Origin: an uncultured delta proteobacterium
GTDB lineage: Bacteria; Myxococcota_A; Polyangia; Polyangiales; Polyangiaceae
Assembly: GCA_903892415.1 (NCBI GenBank)
Contig: CAITIQ010000384.1
Coordinates: forward strand, 1 to 59,199
Direction: 5' to 3'
DNA: 59,199 bases
Part shown: positions 45,787 through 54,820 of the stretch, piece after piece
Layout of the letters: every line of letters begins with the position of its first letter
Position numbering within the stretch: the stretch's first letter is position 1
Notes under the pieces: generated by a model
Seen by the model: only the letters and a program-made list of their open reading frames with translations
Told to the model about the DNA's origin: nothing
Database searches by the model: none
Made by a program: the position numbers and the translations under genes

Positions 45787-47361
45787 TCAGTTCTTCACGA
45801 CCTGGCCGGTGTTCAGATCGAGCTGAAGTTCGCGCACGATCTCGGGACTGGCACACAAAAGTTGAGGCTTGGCCCCCTTCACCTGCTTCTCGATCAGCGA
45901 GACCATCGCGGTTCCTGCTTTGACGTTGGGTACTAGCGCGGAGAAGAAGCGCTCACCGCCGTCTTTGGCGACGACGAAGCGAGTTCCCTCGAATTCGCGG
46001 TGGCCCTTGAGCGCTTTACGTGTGAGCGGGAAATCGTAGTCGTCGGGCGTTACTTTGGTGAAGCCGTAGAGCACGACCACGTTCTGCGGACACAGCGGAC
46101 CGGGGGCCCGCAGCGGCTTGCGTACCGAGCCCGCGATGGGTGTGGCCTTGGTTACGGTGCCTACCTCGACCGACTTTTCCTCCGCCGACTTGCGTTGCCG
46201 CAAGAGCATCGTGCCTGCGGTCAGCCAGATGCGATTTTCGCCGTCGACCGCCATCGAGTCGGGCATCGCTGGTAGCGCCACTTGTTGCCAACTTGCATCC
46301 GTCGTGCGCCCGAGCCGGAACAACTTCGCTTCGGAGACGAGTGACCCACCCTGAAAATCCGGCTGGCTCAGCGCGAACACCGAACCATCTTGGGCCTGTG
46401 CCACCGCGCTTAGGTTTCGCTCCTTCGTCGGCAACGATGGCAGCAAGCGCACGCTCGTGCCGTCGAAGTGGAGCACGGCGTTGCCACTCCTGAAGAAGGC
46501 CTCATCGGCGCCGAGCCCTTGACTGAAGCCCTCGCTGTAGCCGTCGGTCTTGAATGCGGGGACGGACAAGATTTTTGAGCGAACGCTGTCTTTGGGCCAA
46601 ACCTCGAGCGCGTACTCGCCACAGGCAGCGCCGCCGAAGGAGACCAGGGCTCCCGAGCGGGTGGACCCAGAAATCACCGGAGTGACGGCAACGCGAGCAC
46701 GGAAGGGATTGGTGCGGTCGAAGGTGGCCTCACAGTCCGGGCTGATGTCCGTGAACTCCCGCCTCACGCGCGGGCCACGCAACGTGACGAACTCCGGTTT
46801 GCCGGTTTGGACCATCGCGCCGAGTTCGATCGCCACCACTGAATCACCCAGCGTTGCGAGCCCACTGAAGCGCCGACCGTCGGTCGAGGATTTGGTGGTC
46901 CAACCGCTGGATTGAAGGGTTTGGTGGACGGCGATGCCGGTCCTACCGGTGCTCCCGGCGACCAACATGTCGACACCTTGCGGCCATTTCCCCGCCGCCG
47001 CGATGAAGACGTTGAAAAAGTTCAACTTTGGGTCGAGCTCGGGCTTGACCACATAGCGATCGCCCTCGAGTAGGCCAGCCGTCTGGATGGCTTCCTCGGC
47101 CATGAAATCGCTGTAGCCCAGGATTTGTCCGGATATCGCGTACAGCCGCACTCCCGGGGGCATCGCGGAAACGACGACGAACGGGCTCAGCTCTGGTTGC
47201 GGCTCGGGCAGTTGGATGGGAGCGGGTTCGCTCTTGGCCGAGGTTGCGGCTTCTGGGGCGCCGTCGGGATCCAGGTTTGGGGGCGCGTCGGTCGCGGGAG
47301 CGCCGGCACAGCCCAAGCAGGTCGCAAGCAAGCCGGTGAGCACTCCGAACGCACGTCGCAT
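45787..47361 (-). CDS. Large uncharacterised lipoprotein upstream of the kinase operon
   Basis: 524 residues. The signal (MRRAFGVLTGLLATCLGC) has two candidate cysteines; Cys18, preceded by Gly, is the better lipobox. A Pro/Ala/Glu linker follows to about 55. The body is strand-rich, with repeated short strands and loops such as GRRFSGLATLGDSVVAIELG, NLSAVAQAQDGSVFALSQPD and DSMAVDGENRIWLTAG that suggest a beta-propeller of about seven blades, but I cannot assign a family. It ends 73 bases before the first kinase start on the same strand, so it may be the first gene of that transcript. Confidence 0.72.
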   Translation of the reverse strand: MRRAFGVLTGLLATCLGCAGAPATDAPPNLDPDGAPEAATSAKSEPAPIQLPEPQPELSPFVVVSAMPPGVRLYAISGQILGYSDFMAEEAIQTAGLLEGDRYVVKPELDPKLNFFNVFIAAAGKWPQGVDMLVAGSTGRTGIAVHQTLQSSGWTTKSSTDGRRFSGLATLGDSVVAIELGAMVQTGKPEFVTLRGPRVRREFTDISPDCEATFDRTNPFRARVAVTPVISGSTRSGALVSFGGAACGEYALEVWPKDSVRSKILSVPAFKTDGYSEGFSQGLGADEAFFRSGNAVLHFDGTSVRLLPSLPTKERNLSAVAQAQDGSVFALSQPDFQGGSLVSEAKLFRLGRTTDASWQQVALPAMPDSMAVDGENRIWLTAGTMLLRQRKSAEEKSVEVGTVTKATPIAGSVRKPLRAPGPLCPQNVVVLYGFTKVTPDDYDFPLTRKALKGHREFEGTRFVVAKDGGERFFSALVPNVKAGTAMVSLIEKQVKGAKPQLLCASPEIVRELQLDLNTGQVVKN

Positions 47362-47440
47362 CCGGGCATGCTAGCCACGAATGAGCGAGGCTTCATTCTG
47401 TTGCTGCGCCAACCGTCGGTTGAACTAGGCTGTTCTCCTC

Positions 47441-48496
47441 GTGTCCTCCGACCCTTTCATGAGCCAGCTGGCGGCCGGCCTCCTCCCCGAAATTGGGGGC
47501 GTTTTGACGCCAGGCCCACTCGCGGAACTCGCTAAGCGTCGCTTTCTCTTCTTCACCGGCAAGGGTGGCGTCGGCAAGACCACCACGGCTGCGGCGACGG
47601 CGCTGGCCTTGGCGCGCTCTGGCAAACGCGTGCTCATCACCATGTGCAACACCAAAGAGCGTCTCAGCTCGGTGCTCGGTACAAGGCCGATCGGCGATCA
47701 GGTGATGGAGTGTTTGCCCGGTGTTTCCGCGGTGAACATTCACCCTGGCCTGGCTCTAGCCGAATACGGCGAGCTGGTGTTGAAGGTGAAGACCATCGCC
47801 AACGCGGTCTTCGGTAACGAGTACATCAAGGCCTTTTTGCGCGCCGTACCGGGCTTGCATGAATGGGCAATGCTCGGAAAAGCGTGGTTTCACACCACCG
47901 AGCAAGGCCCTGACGGGCGCAACCGCTTTGACGTGGTGATCTTCGACGCGCCGGCCACCGGACATGGGCTGGACATGTTGCGCGTGCCCAACATCATTCT
48001 CGAGGTCGCTCCTCCCGGCGTCCTTCGTCGTGACGCCCAACGCGCCACCGAGATGTTTCGCGATGCGGAGCGGACGGGCATCGTCGTGGTCACGCTGCCC
48101 GAGGAGATGCCGGTGACCGAGACGGTAGAGCTCGTTACGGCCATTCGCGGCGAGCTGAAGATGAGCGTCTTGCAACTCTTCGTCAACGCCGTGCTGCCGC
48201 CGATCTTCAGCGATGAAGAACAGGCTTTATTCGCCTCTCGCCCCGATCTGCTCAAGTTGCGAGCCGCAGAGTTGGCCGAGCAAGGTGTGGAGAGCGCGCT
48301 CGTTGCTGGCGCCCGTCGAGCCGTGCGTGAGCAGGTCCAACGGGAGAGCTTGCGGCGTTTGTTCGGTGAGCTGGCTGAGGCGGCGGTGCTCTTTCCGCAC
48401 CTGCTCGATGACGCTTCAACCCGTCGCGGCACCGAGCGGCTGGCCGCTGTGCTGGCCTCGGCTGAAGTTGCTGGAAGGCCCGTAAAGCCAGGGTGA
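47441..48496 (+). CDS. ArsA/GET3-family ATPase
   Basis: 351 residues from a GTG (ATG 47459 is an alternative). The deviant Walker A is FFTGKGGVGKTT (P-loop about 40-48). DVVIFDAPATGHGLDML is the switch-II/A-loop signature and VTLPEEMPVTET follows. This is the fold of arsenite pump ATPases and of the tail-anchored protein targeting factor GET3. Neither the metal-binding cysteines of arsenical ArsA nor an arsB/arsR neighbour is seen, so arsenic resistance is not supported. In many Myxococcota two paralogs occur side by side; here only one is present. It is divergent from the large lipoprotein and convergent with the sulfatase. Confidence 0.87.
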   Translation: MSSDPFMSQLAAGLLPEIGGVLTPGPLAELAKRRFLFFTGKGGVGKTTTAAATALALARSGKRVLITMCNTKERLSSVLGTRPIGDQVMECLPGVSAVNIHPGLALAEYGELVLKVKTIANAVFGNEYIKAFLRAVPGLHEWAMLGKAWFHTTEQGPDGRNRFDVVIFDAPATGHGLDMLRVPNIILEVAPPGVLRRDAQRATEMFRDAERTGIVVVTLPEEMPVTETVELVTAIRGELKMSVLQLFVNAVLPPIFSDEEQALFASRPDLLKLRAAELAEQGVESALVAGARRAVREQVQRESLRRLFGELAEAAVLFPHLLDDASTRRGTERLAAVLASAEVAGRPVKPG

Positions 48497-48518
48497 AGAG
48501 CCGCGACGTTGGGCGCGG

Positions 48519-50717
48519 TTAGTCCACCAATTTTACGCTGCTATTCTCCTCTAAGTAGGTATTCAGTGCTTGCTCCAGCTCGGGCACGGCGACCTGTCCA
48601 AGCAGGTTGGGCTTCTTGGGTTTGTCCTTGTCCGAGCGCCGCCAAAGCTTCTTGGCCTCGTTGTCGAGGTTCCATTCGAGCTTGTATTCACCGTCGCTGG
48701 CGGCGATTTGGTCGCCCTTTGGCTCACCATCTTGGCCGAACTGCCACGTCTCGCTGAAGACGATGCGCTTTTGGTCCTCCGGGTCGGCGAGGATGTCACG
48801 TAGGTCGCGGCCGTCGAGCTCGGGCGGCGCCGGGGTCTCGGTGAGCGCGAGCACAGTGGGCATGATGTCTACCAAGCTGACGACGTTCTCGGAGGTGCGC
48901 GCCTTCATGCCCGGAACCGAGAGGATCAGCGGGATGTTGAGGATGCCTTCGGAGATGTTGCCGCCGTGGTTGCGGCCGTTGCCCTGCACGCTCTCGCCGT
49001 GGTCGGCGGTGAGGATGACCGCAATCTTGCGGCCTTTTTGTGCGTCGAGCGCCTTCAGCAGGCGACCGACCTGTTCATCGGCGAAGCGAATCTCGTGGTC
49101 GTACTTGTCCATCGGTGACTCGCCGAACTTCTTTACGCTGCTGTGGACTTTGCTCGGGTTGTGCGGACCAAAGAAGTGCACCCACATGAAGAAGGGTTTG
49201 TCGGGCGAGAGCGCCTCGAGCTGCTTGATGGCCTCGTCAGCGGTGCCGTTATCGTCTTGTTTGGCCTTGGGCAGGCTGTCCACCTCGGAGAAGACGTCAT
49301 AGCCGTTGTCCATGCCGTTTTCTGGGGAGAGGAACTCGGAGAAACCGTCGTCGGTCACGGCCACGGTCTGCATCCCGCGACGCTGCAGCCACCAAGCGAG
49401 CGGCTTGCGCGGCTCATCCTCGAGCGGCATGCCGAACTGTTTCTTCGACTTCTCGCCCGCCTCGAGCTTCTCTTCAACCGGGGCGCGTAGCAGCCGATAC
49501 TTGTTGGTCTCGTAAAGGCGCGTCCAGGTGAGCCTCCTCGGGTAGACCCCGCGGAAGAGCGAAGAGAGCGCCAAGCTCGTCCAGCCGCCCGGCGTGATCG
49601 CCTTGTTGAAGCGGATGCCTTTCTTGTTCGCCCATTCTTTGATCGCCGGCGTGGTGTCGCGTTGGGCGCCATAGACGCTCATGCGATCGGCCCGCAGCGT
49701 GTCGATGGTGATCACCACCACTGACATCGGACTGGGGGTGCTAGGCACCGGCACGGTGGCTGGGTCAGTGACGCCTCCGCGCTGAGCAGCGTCGCCCCAA
49801 CGACAATTGTCGTCGATCCCGTTGCCGGGGATCTCCGGTGCGCCCGGGTTCACCTTGCGGTTGAAAGGCGCGCAATCACCGCCGCCGAGAAACATCGAAT
49901 AGCCGTCGACGTCCGGATCTCCAACGTTGCGCACCAGCTTGAGCGCTAACCGTGAATACGGTTGCTCGAGCAGCGCCGAGAGCTCGCTGTAGTGCGTCTG
50001 TTTGACGGTGAAGAAGGGGAACAGCACAGCTGCCGCAGTCACGGTCTTGAGCAAGCCGCCGAACGGCCCTTTGAGCGAGGCGCGCGGAAGCAGCGTCACT
50101 GCGCTGGTGATAGCCCCGAGCAGCCCCGTCCAGCGCAGGGCCTGATGCGCGCCGGGGTAGGTGCCGACGAATTGCGTACGATCCGCCCACACCGCACCAG
50201 CGGCGAAGACCAAGAAGCCAAACGTCGCGAGCAGCCGGTAACCGAGCCTCATGCTGCCGAGATAGCCCTGCGGGTAGCGAGGCCGCGGTTGCAGCAGCAG
50301 CCCGCCGGCGAACAGCGCCAAGCCGAGCGCGACGCTGCCACCGAGCGCCACCAACGCGAGTTTGCGTTCGCGCGTATCGAGCAAGCTGATCACGTTGAGA
50401 TCCTCGATCAGCCAAGCGGCGACGGCCCCACCCGCGAGCAGCCACACGAGCGCCGTCAGCCAAATCGAGGTGCGCCCGAGCGCCCGCAACAAGGCCCCAC
50501 CCAGGATGCCGATCACAAGGCCCGCGCCCAAGCCAATGGTCAGCGCCCACACGATGGTTTGGGTCGTGACCTGTTCACCGCCGAAGGCGACGTCCACCGC
50601 CGCCATCGGCCCGAGCAGGGCTCCGGTGAGAGCTCCGTAAGGTGGTTTCGTCCTGGGCCGAACCCGGCGGGCGTTGCGGAGCCACGTCAGCCGCGGCCAC
50701 AAAGACAAACTCGACAT
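48519..50717 (-). CDS. Six-helix membrane sulfatase-like hydrolase with MopE-like metal-binding loop
   Basis: About 732 residues from ATG 50717. Six hydrophobic segments (about 55-80, 85-105, 119-142, 158-180, 197-210, 222-236) place the C-terminal part outside the cytoplasm. Next comes a loop (about 268-305) with DPDVDGYSM, GDCAPFN, NPGAPEIPGNGIDDNC, the Asp/Cys pattern of MopE-type putative metal-binding motifs. The sulfatase fold follows (about 330-700), with VITIDTLRADRMSVYG, HFFGPHNPS and LTADHGESV. The formylglycine motif C/S-x-P-x-R is absent; the site reads TPGGWTSLALSSLFRG, as in Thr-nucleophile phosphatidyl- or phosphoethanolamine-transferases. Substrate unknown. Confidence 0.85.
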   Translation of the reverse strand: MSSLSLWPRLTWLRNARRVRPRTKPPYGALTGALLGPMAAVDVAFGGEQVTTQTIVWALTIGLGAGLVIGILGGALLRALGRTSIWLTALVWLLAGGAVAAWLIEDLNVISLLDTRERKLALVALGGSVALGLALFAGGLLLQPRPRYPQGYLGSMRLGYRLLATFGFLVFAAGAVWADRTQFVGTYPGAHQALRWTGLLGAITSAVTLLPRASLKGPFGGLLKTVTAAAVLFPFFTVKQTHYSELSALLEQPYSRLALKLVRNVGDPDVDGYSMFLGGGDCAPFNRKVNPGAPEIPGNGIDDNCRWGDAAQRGGVTDPATVPVPSTPSPMSVVVITIDTLRADRMSVYGAQRDTTPAIKEWANKKGIRFNKAITPGGWTSLALSSLFRGVYPRRLTWTRLYETNKYRLLRAPVEEKLEAGEKSKKQFGMPLEDEPRKPLAWWLQRRGMQTVAVTDDGFSEFLSPENGMDNGYDVFSEVDSLPKAKQDDNGTADEAIKQLEALSPDKPFFMWVHFFGPHNPSKVHSSVKKFGESPMDKYDHEIRFADEQVGRLLKALDAQKGRKIAVILTADHGESVQGNGRNHGGNISEGILNIPLILSVPGMKARTSENVVSLVDIMPTVLALTETPAPPELDGRDLRDILADPEDQKRIVFSETWQFGQDGEPKGDQIAASDGEYKLEWNLDNEAKKLWRRSDKDKPKKPNLLGQVAVPELEQALNTYLEENSSVKLVD

Positions 50718-50844
50718 CTCAGAACTAGCCTTTGGGCGGACCTTACCTCCTTGCCCGTACGTCGTCACTTCACGAGGAAGAAATCCGCACACTCATCCGC
50801 TGCTTGACCGCGCTTTGGGAACGTTGCTACGCCGAGCGGTCCGA

Positions 50845-52584
50845 ATGAGCGCCGAAGAACCCCTCCCGGTTGACCCGTCTACGCCTAACGCGGAACCAGG
50901 AGCGGCGTCGCCTGAGAGCCCAAACGCAGCCCCGGCGGTCGCGCAGACGGTCGCTTTGCCTGTGCCCGCCGAGCCCGCGGTTGCGCTAGCTTCCCCAACG
51001 TTACCGGTTGAGCCTGCCGCTGCGGCCCTCCCGGCGCCCGCGGCCCTCCCAGCACCTGCGGCACCTGCAGCCCTCCCAGCTCCTGTGGCACCTGCAGCTC
51101 TCCAAGCTCCTGTCGCGCCAGCAGCTCCGCTCACCACGCCCCAACTCGTGGTGCGGGCGCGTGAAGGCAGCCGAGCTTGGGCGGCCCTCTCGGTGCGCAA
51201 GCGCATCGCTGCGTTGCGGCCGGTGGCCAAGCGCATCCTCGAGCGCGCCGAGGTCATCGCGCAGACGGTGCAGCGAGAAGTCGGCAAGCCGATTGAAGAG
51301 GCGGTGCTCTCCGAGGTGCTGCCCAACGCCGACCTCGTGAGCTACTGGTGCGAGGTGATGGAGGAGCTGCTCGAGCCCGCTCCCATCGCCATGAACGGCA
51401 CCGATTATCCCGGTAAAACAGGCCGTATTCGTCAAGACCCACGCGGCGCGGTGGCGCTGATCACTCCCTGGAACTACCCCGTGGCGATCCCGCTGCGTAC
51501 GCTGATTCCGGCCTTGCTCGTCGGCAATGTTGTTTTGTGGAAGCCCAGCGAGGTGACGCCGGAGACCAATAAGCTCGTGGCTGCGCTGTTCGATGGGCTG
51601 CCGCCCGGCGTGCTCACGCTGATTGAAGGGGGACCATCGGCTGGGCAGGAGTTGGTGGATGCCGAGATCGACTTGGTGGTCTTCACCGGTAGCGTCAAAA
51701 CCGGCAAAAGCATCGCGGTTCGCTGCGCCGAACGGCTGCTGCCCTGCTCGCTCGAGCTTGGAGGCAAAGACGCAGCCATCGTCCTCAAGGACGCCAACCT
51801 CGAGCGCAGCGCGCGCGGCGTAGTGTGGGGCGCCTTCACCAACCACGGCCAAAACTGCGCGTCGATCGAGCGCGTCTTCGTTGAAGCGCCCATCGCCGAG
51901 CGTTTCATCAAACGCGTGGTCGAGCTGACCGCGGCGCTCACGCCGAATGATCTCGGTCGCATGACCACCTTGGCGCAGCTGCGTTTGGCCGCGGGCCATC
52001 TCGAGGGCGCACGCACCGCAGGCGCCGAGGTACTAGCCGGTGGCAGCTACGATGAGGCCACGCTCGCCTTTGCTCCCACCGTACTCAAGCTCACCGAAGC
52101 TCAGCTCGGGCTGCCGCTGATGCAAGAGGAGAGCTTTGGCCCGCTGCTTCCGATCGTGGTGGTCCCGGACGCCGACGCGGCCGTAGCCGCCGCCAACCGC
52201 AGCGCCTTCGGTCTGACCACCAGCGTGTGGACCAAACATGTGCGTCGCGCGCGCAAGTACTTCACGCAGCTGAAGAGCGGCGTCGTCACCATCAACAACC
52301 ACGCCTTCACCGCGGCTCTGCCCGGCGCTCCGTGGACTGGCACAGGCCTCTCCGGACACGGCATCACCAACAGCCCACACGCGCTCTCGGCCTTGGTGCA
52401 GGTGCGCTTCGAACTCGAGGATCGCAGCGGCCGGCCGGACGTATGGTGGTATCCGTACACGCCCACGCTGCGTAAACTCGTATTTGCCATGGCGCGGTTG
52501 CGCGGTGGAGCTGGCTTCTTCGGCCGCATCGGGGCGCTGTTCAGCCTCTTGGTGCAGGCGCCAAAGCGGTTATTGGGCCGTTGA
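50845..52584 (+). CDS. Aldehyde dehydrogenase with Ala/Pro-rich N-terminal extension
   Basis: 579 residues. The NAD(P)-dependent ALDH domain spans about 95-550, with the conserved Asn in TPWNYPVAIP, general base Glu304 in LELGGKDAA and catalytic Cys338 in GQNCASIERV. The 34-residue Glu-Cys spacing is standard. The first about 95 residues are low-complexity Ala/Pro/Leu, with tandem PALPAP and VAPAALQAP units. The last 40 residues form a helix-rich tail with a hydrophobic stretch (FFGRIGALFSLLV) that may touch the membrane. Aldehyde specificity cannot be told. I chose ATG 50845; the frame is open upstream but overlaps the divergent sulfatase start. A PAS histidine kinase starts 26 bases downstream. 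Confidence 0.9.
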   Translation: MSAEEPLPVDPSTPNAEPGAASPESPNAAPAVAQTVALPVPAEPAVALASPTLPVEPAAAALPAPAALPAPAAPAALPAPVAPAALQAPVAPAAPLTTPQLVVRAREGSRAWAALSVRKRIAALRPVAKRILERAEVIAQTVQREVGKPIEEAVLSEVLPNADLVSYWCEVMEELLEPAPIAMNGTDYPGKTGRIRQDPRGAVALITPWNYPVAIPLRTLIPALLVGNVVLWKPSEVTPETNKLVAALFDGLPPGVLTLIEGGPSAGQELVDAEIDLVVFTGSVKTGKSIAVRCAERLLPCSLELGGKDAAIVLKDANLERSARGVVWGAFTNHGQNCASIERVFVEAPIAERFIKRVVELTAALTPNDLGRMTTLAQLRLAAGHLEGARTAGAEVLAGGSYDEATLAFAPTVLKLTEAQLGLPLMQEESFGPLLPIVVVPDADAAVAAANRSAFGLTTSVWTKHVRRARKYFTQLKSGVVTINNHAFTAALPGAPWTGTGLSGHGITNSPHALSALVQVRFELEDRSGRPDVWWYPYTPTLRKLVFAMARLRGGAGFFGRIGALFSLLVQAPKRLLGR

Positions 52585-52610
52585 TCGCAAGCTGACGTTG
52601 GGAGGCAAGC

Positions 52611-54806
52611 ATGGACCGTGAGCTGTTTGACGCGATTGGCGATGCGGTAACGGTTCACACGGAGGACGGCCATTGTGTGGCCGCCAACGCTGCCGCAGTA
52701 AGTATCTTTGGCCTGCCGATGGAGATCTTGCTCCAAGGTTCGATCGAGCAATGGTCGGCGGTGGAGGAGGGCTACACCCTGCAGCGAGCGCAACACTACC
52801 TGCAGCAGGCCCTCAGCGAAGGCGATGTCACCTTCGAGTGGCGGCACAAGCGGCCCGATGGCGTGCTCGGTTGGAGCGAGGTGCACCTGGTACGGGCGAC
52901 GCTGCAAGGCGAGCCACGCATCGTCGCCACCATCCGCGACATCACCACGCATCGAGCGCTTTCGGAGGGTCTCGCGCTCGCGCGCAACCAGTACCGGCTG
53001 CTGGTCCGCAACCTGCCCGGCAGTGTGATCCTGCTTTACGACCATGACCTGCGCTTCATCTTGGCGGACGGGCCAGAGGTGGAGGCCACCGGCTTTTCCA
53101 AAGAGCGCATCGAGGGGCGAACCGTTTTCGATGTGCTCTCCAAGGAGTTCGTCGAGATGGTCGAGCCGTTCTTGCGTAAGGCGCTCGCGGGCGAACAGCT
53201 CGACGTCGAGGTGCCGTACGAGGACCGCTGGTACCACTATCACTATGTCCCGGTTTTGGATGCCGAGCACAAGGTCGCCTACGGGCTCGTCCTTGGCTTG
53301 AACATCACCGCAAAACACCGCGCAGAGGCGGCTTTGCGAGCCAATGAGGCGCGCCTCAAAGCCATCACCGATCACACGCCGGCCTTCATTCTCGAGACGA
53401 GCGCGGACGGCACGATCGAGTACCTCAACCGTGCGCGCCCGGGTGTCTCGGTAGAGTCCGTCCTCGGTACCAGCGTGGTCTCCTGGGTTCCGGAGCATCA
53501 GCGAGAGCCGCTGCGTGCAGCGTTGGCCCGGGTGGTCGCGGGAGAGCCCGTTTCAGCCGAGTTCGAGAACCTCACCAGCGATGGCAACATCCATCACAGC
53601 GCGACCATCATGGCGCCCATTTGCATCCCCGGTCAGCCGACTCGTGTGGCGATGACCGTGTTCGACATCAGCGATCTCCGGCAAGCCAAGGCGCAAGCGC
53701 GCGCCTCGCAAGAGCGGCTCGTGGACATTGCGTCGCAAGTACCCGGCTTCTTCTTCCAATCGGTGATTCACCCTGACTGTCGCAACGACCTGCTGTTCGT
53801 CAGCGACGGAGTCCGGGACTTCTACGACGCGACGCCCGAGCAATTGGCGCTCGATAGCTCCATCGTCTACCAGGCCGTTCACCCGGAGGACCGCAGCGAG
53901 CTTCAACAGGCCGTGAGGCAATCCATCGCCTCGCTCACGCGGCTGAGCTCGGTTCACCGCGTGCTTCGTGCCAACGGGGAGTTGCGCTGGGTGGAGACCT
54001 CGGCGCTCCCTCGACGCAACGAGGACGGCAGCGTGATCTTCAGCGGCTACATGCTCGACGTTACCGAGCGCAAAGCGACTGAAGCCGAGCGCGAGCGGCT
54101 GATCGCCGAGCTGCAAGCCAGCAATACGGCAATGGAGCAGTTCACCTACACCGTGTCGCATGATCTCAAGAGCCCGCTCGTCACCATCCGCGGTTTTTTG
54201 GGCATGCTCGAACGCGACCTCGAACAAGGAAACCGCGAACGTGCGTTGTCGGATCTCGGGCGCATCCGCTCCGCGGCCGAAAAGATGTCGGGCATGTTGA
54301 GCGACCTGCTGGATCTATCGCGAGTCGGCCGCGTCGGGGCAAAGACCGCGCACATTGCCTTGTCCGAGGTGGTGCGCGAGGTGATGGATCTTCTCGCGGG
54401 TGCTGTTCAGGCTCGTGGCGTCGTCGTTGAGCTCCCACCGTCGCTGCCCAGGGTGTTGGGAGACCACGTGCAGCTGGTGCAGGTCTTTCAGAACCTGATC
54501 GAGAACGCGGTGAAGTACCTCGGTAACCAAGGGCAACCGCGGATCGAGGTTGGCGTTTTGGCTGACGCGCCAAAGCCCACCGTCTTCGTGCGGGACAACG
54601 GCATCGGGATCGAGCCGCGTTATCATGATAAAATCTTTGGTCTATTCGAGAAGCTCGACCCCAAAGCAGAGGGCACAGGCGTTGGCCTTGCGCTGGTTCG
54701 CCGCATCGTTGACCAGCACGGCGGGCGGGTGTGGGTGGAGTCCCAGGGGGCCGGAACCGGGTGTACTTTTTTTGTACAGTTGGTTCCCGCCGAGCCCGCC
54801 GTCTGA
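52611..54806 (+). CDS. Multi-PAS sensor histidine kinase
   Basis: 731 residues without a transmembrane helix. Four PAS-type modules are arranged at about 5-120, 130-245, 250-365 and 370-490 (for example EDRWYHYHYVPVLDAEHKVA, GYMLDVTERK). HisKA follows, with the phospho-accepting His517 in TYTVSHDLKSPLVTIRGFLG, and then HATPase_c (VFQNLIENAVKYLG, DNGIGIEPRYHDKIF, GTGVGLALVRRIVDQHGG). This is the phytochrome-like HisKA branch that pairs with Rcp1-type response regulators, and one follows directly. No chromophore-binding GAF domain is present, so the signal is unknown. It starts 26 bases after the aldehyde dehydrogenase. Confidence 0.94.
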   Translation: MDRELFDAIGDAVTVHTEDGHCVAANAAAVSIFGLPMEILLQGSIEQWSAVEEGYTLQRAQHYLQQALSEGDVTFEWRHKRPDGVLGWSEVHLVRATLQGEPRIVATIRDITTHRALSEGLALARNQYRLLVRNLPGSVILLYDHDLRFILADGPEVEATGFSKERIEGRTVFDVLSKEFVEMVEPFLRKALAGEQLDVEVPYEDRWYHYHYVPVLDAEHKVAYGLVLGLNITAKHRAEAALRANEARLKAITDHTPAFILETSADGTIEYLNRARPGVSVESVLGTSVVSWVPEHQREPLRAALARVVAGEPVSAEFENLTSDGNIHHSATIMAPICIPGQPTRVAMTVFDISDLRQAKAQARASQERLVDIASQVPGFFFQSVIHPDCRNDLLFVSDGVRDFYDATPEQLALDSSIVYQAVHPEDRSELQQAVRQSIASLTRLSSVHRVLRANGELRWVETSALPRRNEDGSVIFSGYMLDVTERKATEAERERLIAELQASNTAMEQFTYTVSHDLKSPLVTIRGFLGMLERDLEQGNRERALSDLGRIRSAAEKMSGMLSDLLDLSRVGRVGAKTAHIALSEVVREVMDLLAGAVQARGVVVELPPSLPRVLGDHVQLVQVFQNLIENAVKYLGNQGQPRIEVGVLADAPKPTVFVRDNGIGIEPRYHDKIFGLFEKLDPKAEGTGVGLALVRRIVDQHGGRVWVESQGAGTGCTFFVQLVPAEPAV

Positions 54807-54820
54807 CTAAGCTCGCCTCA

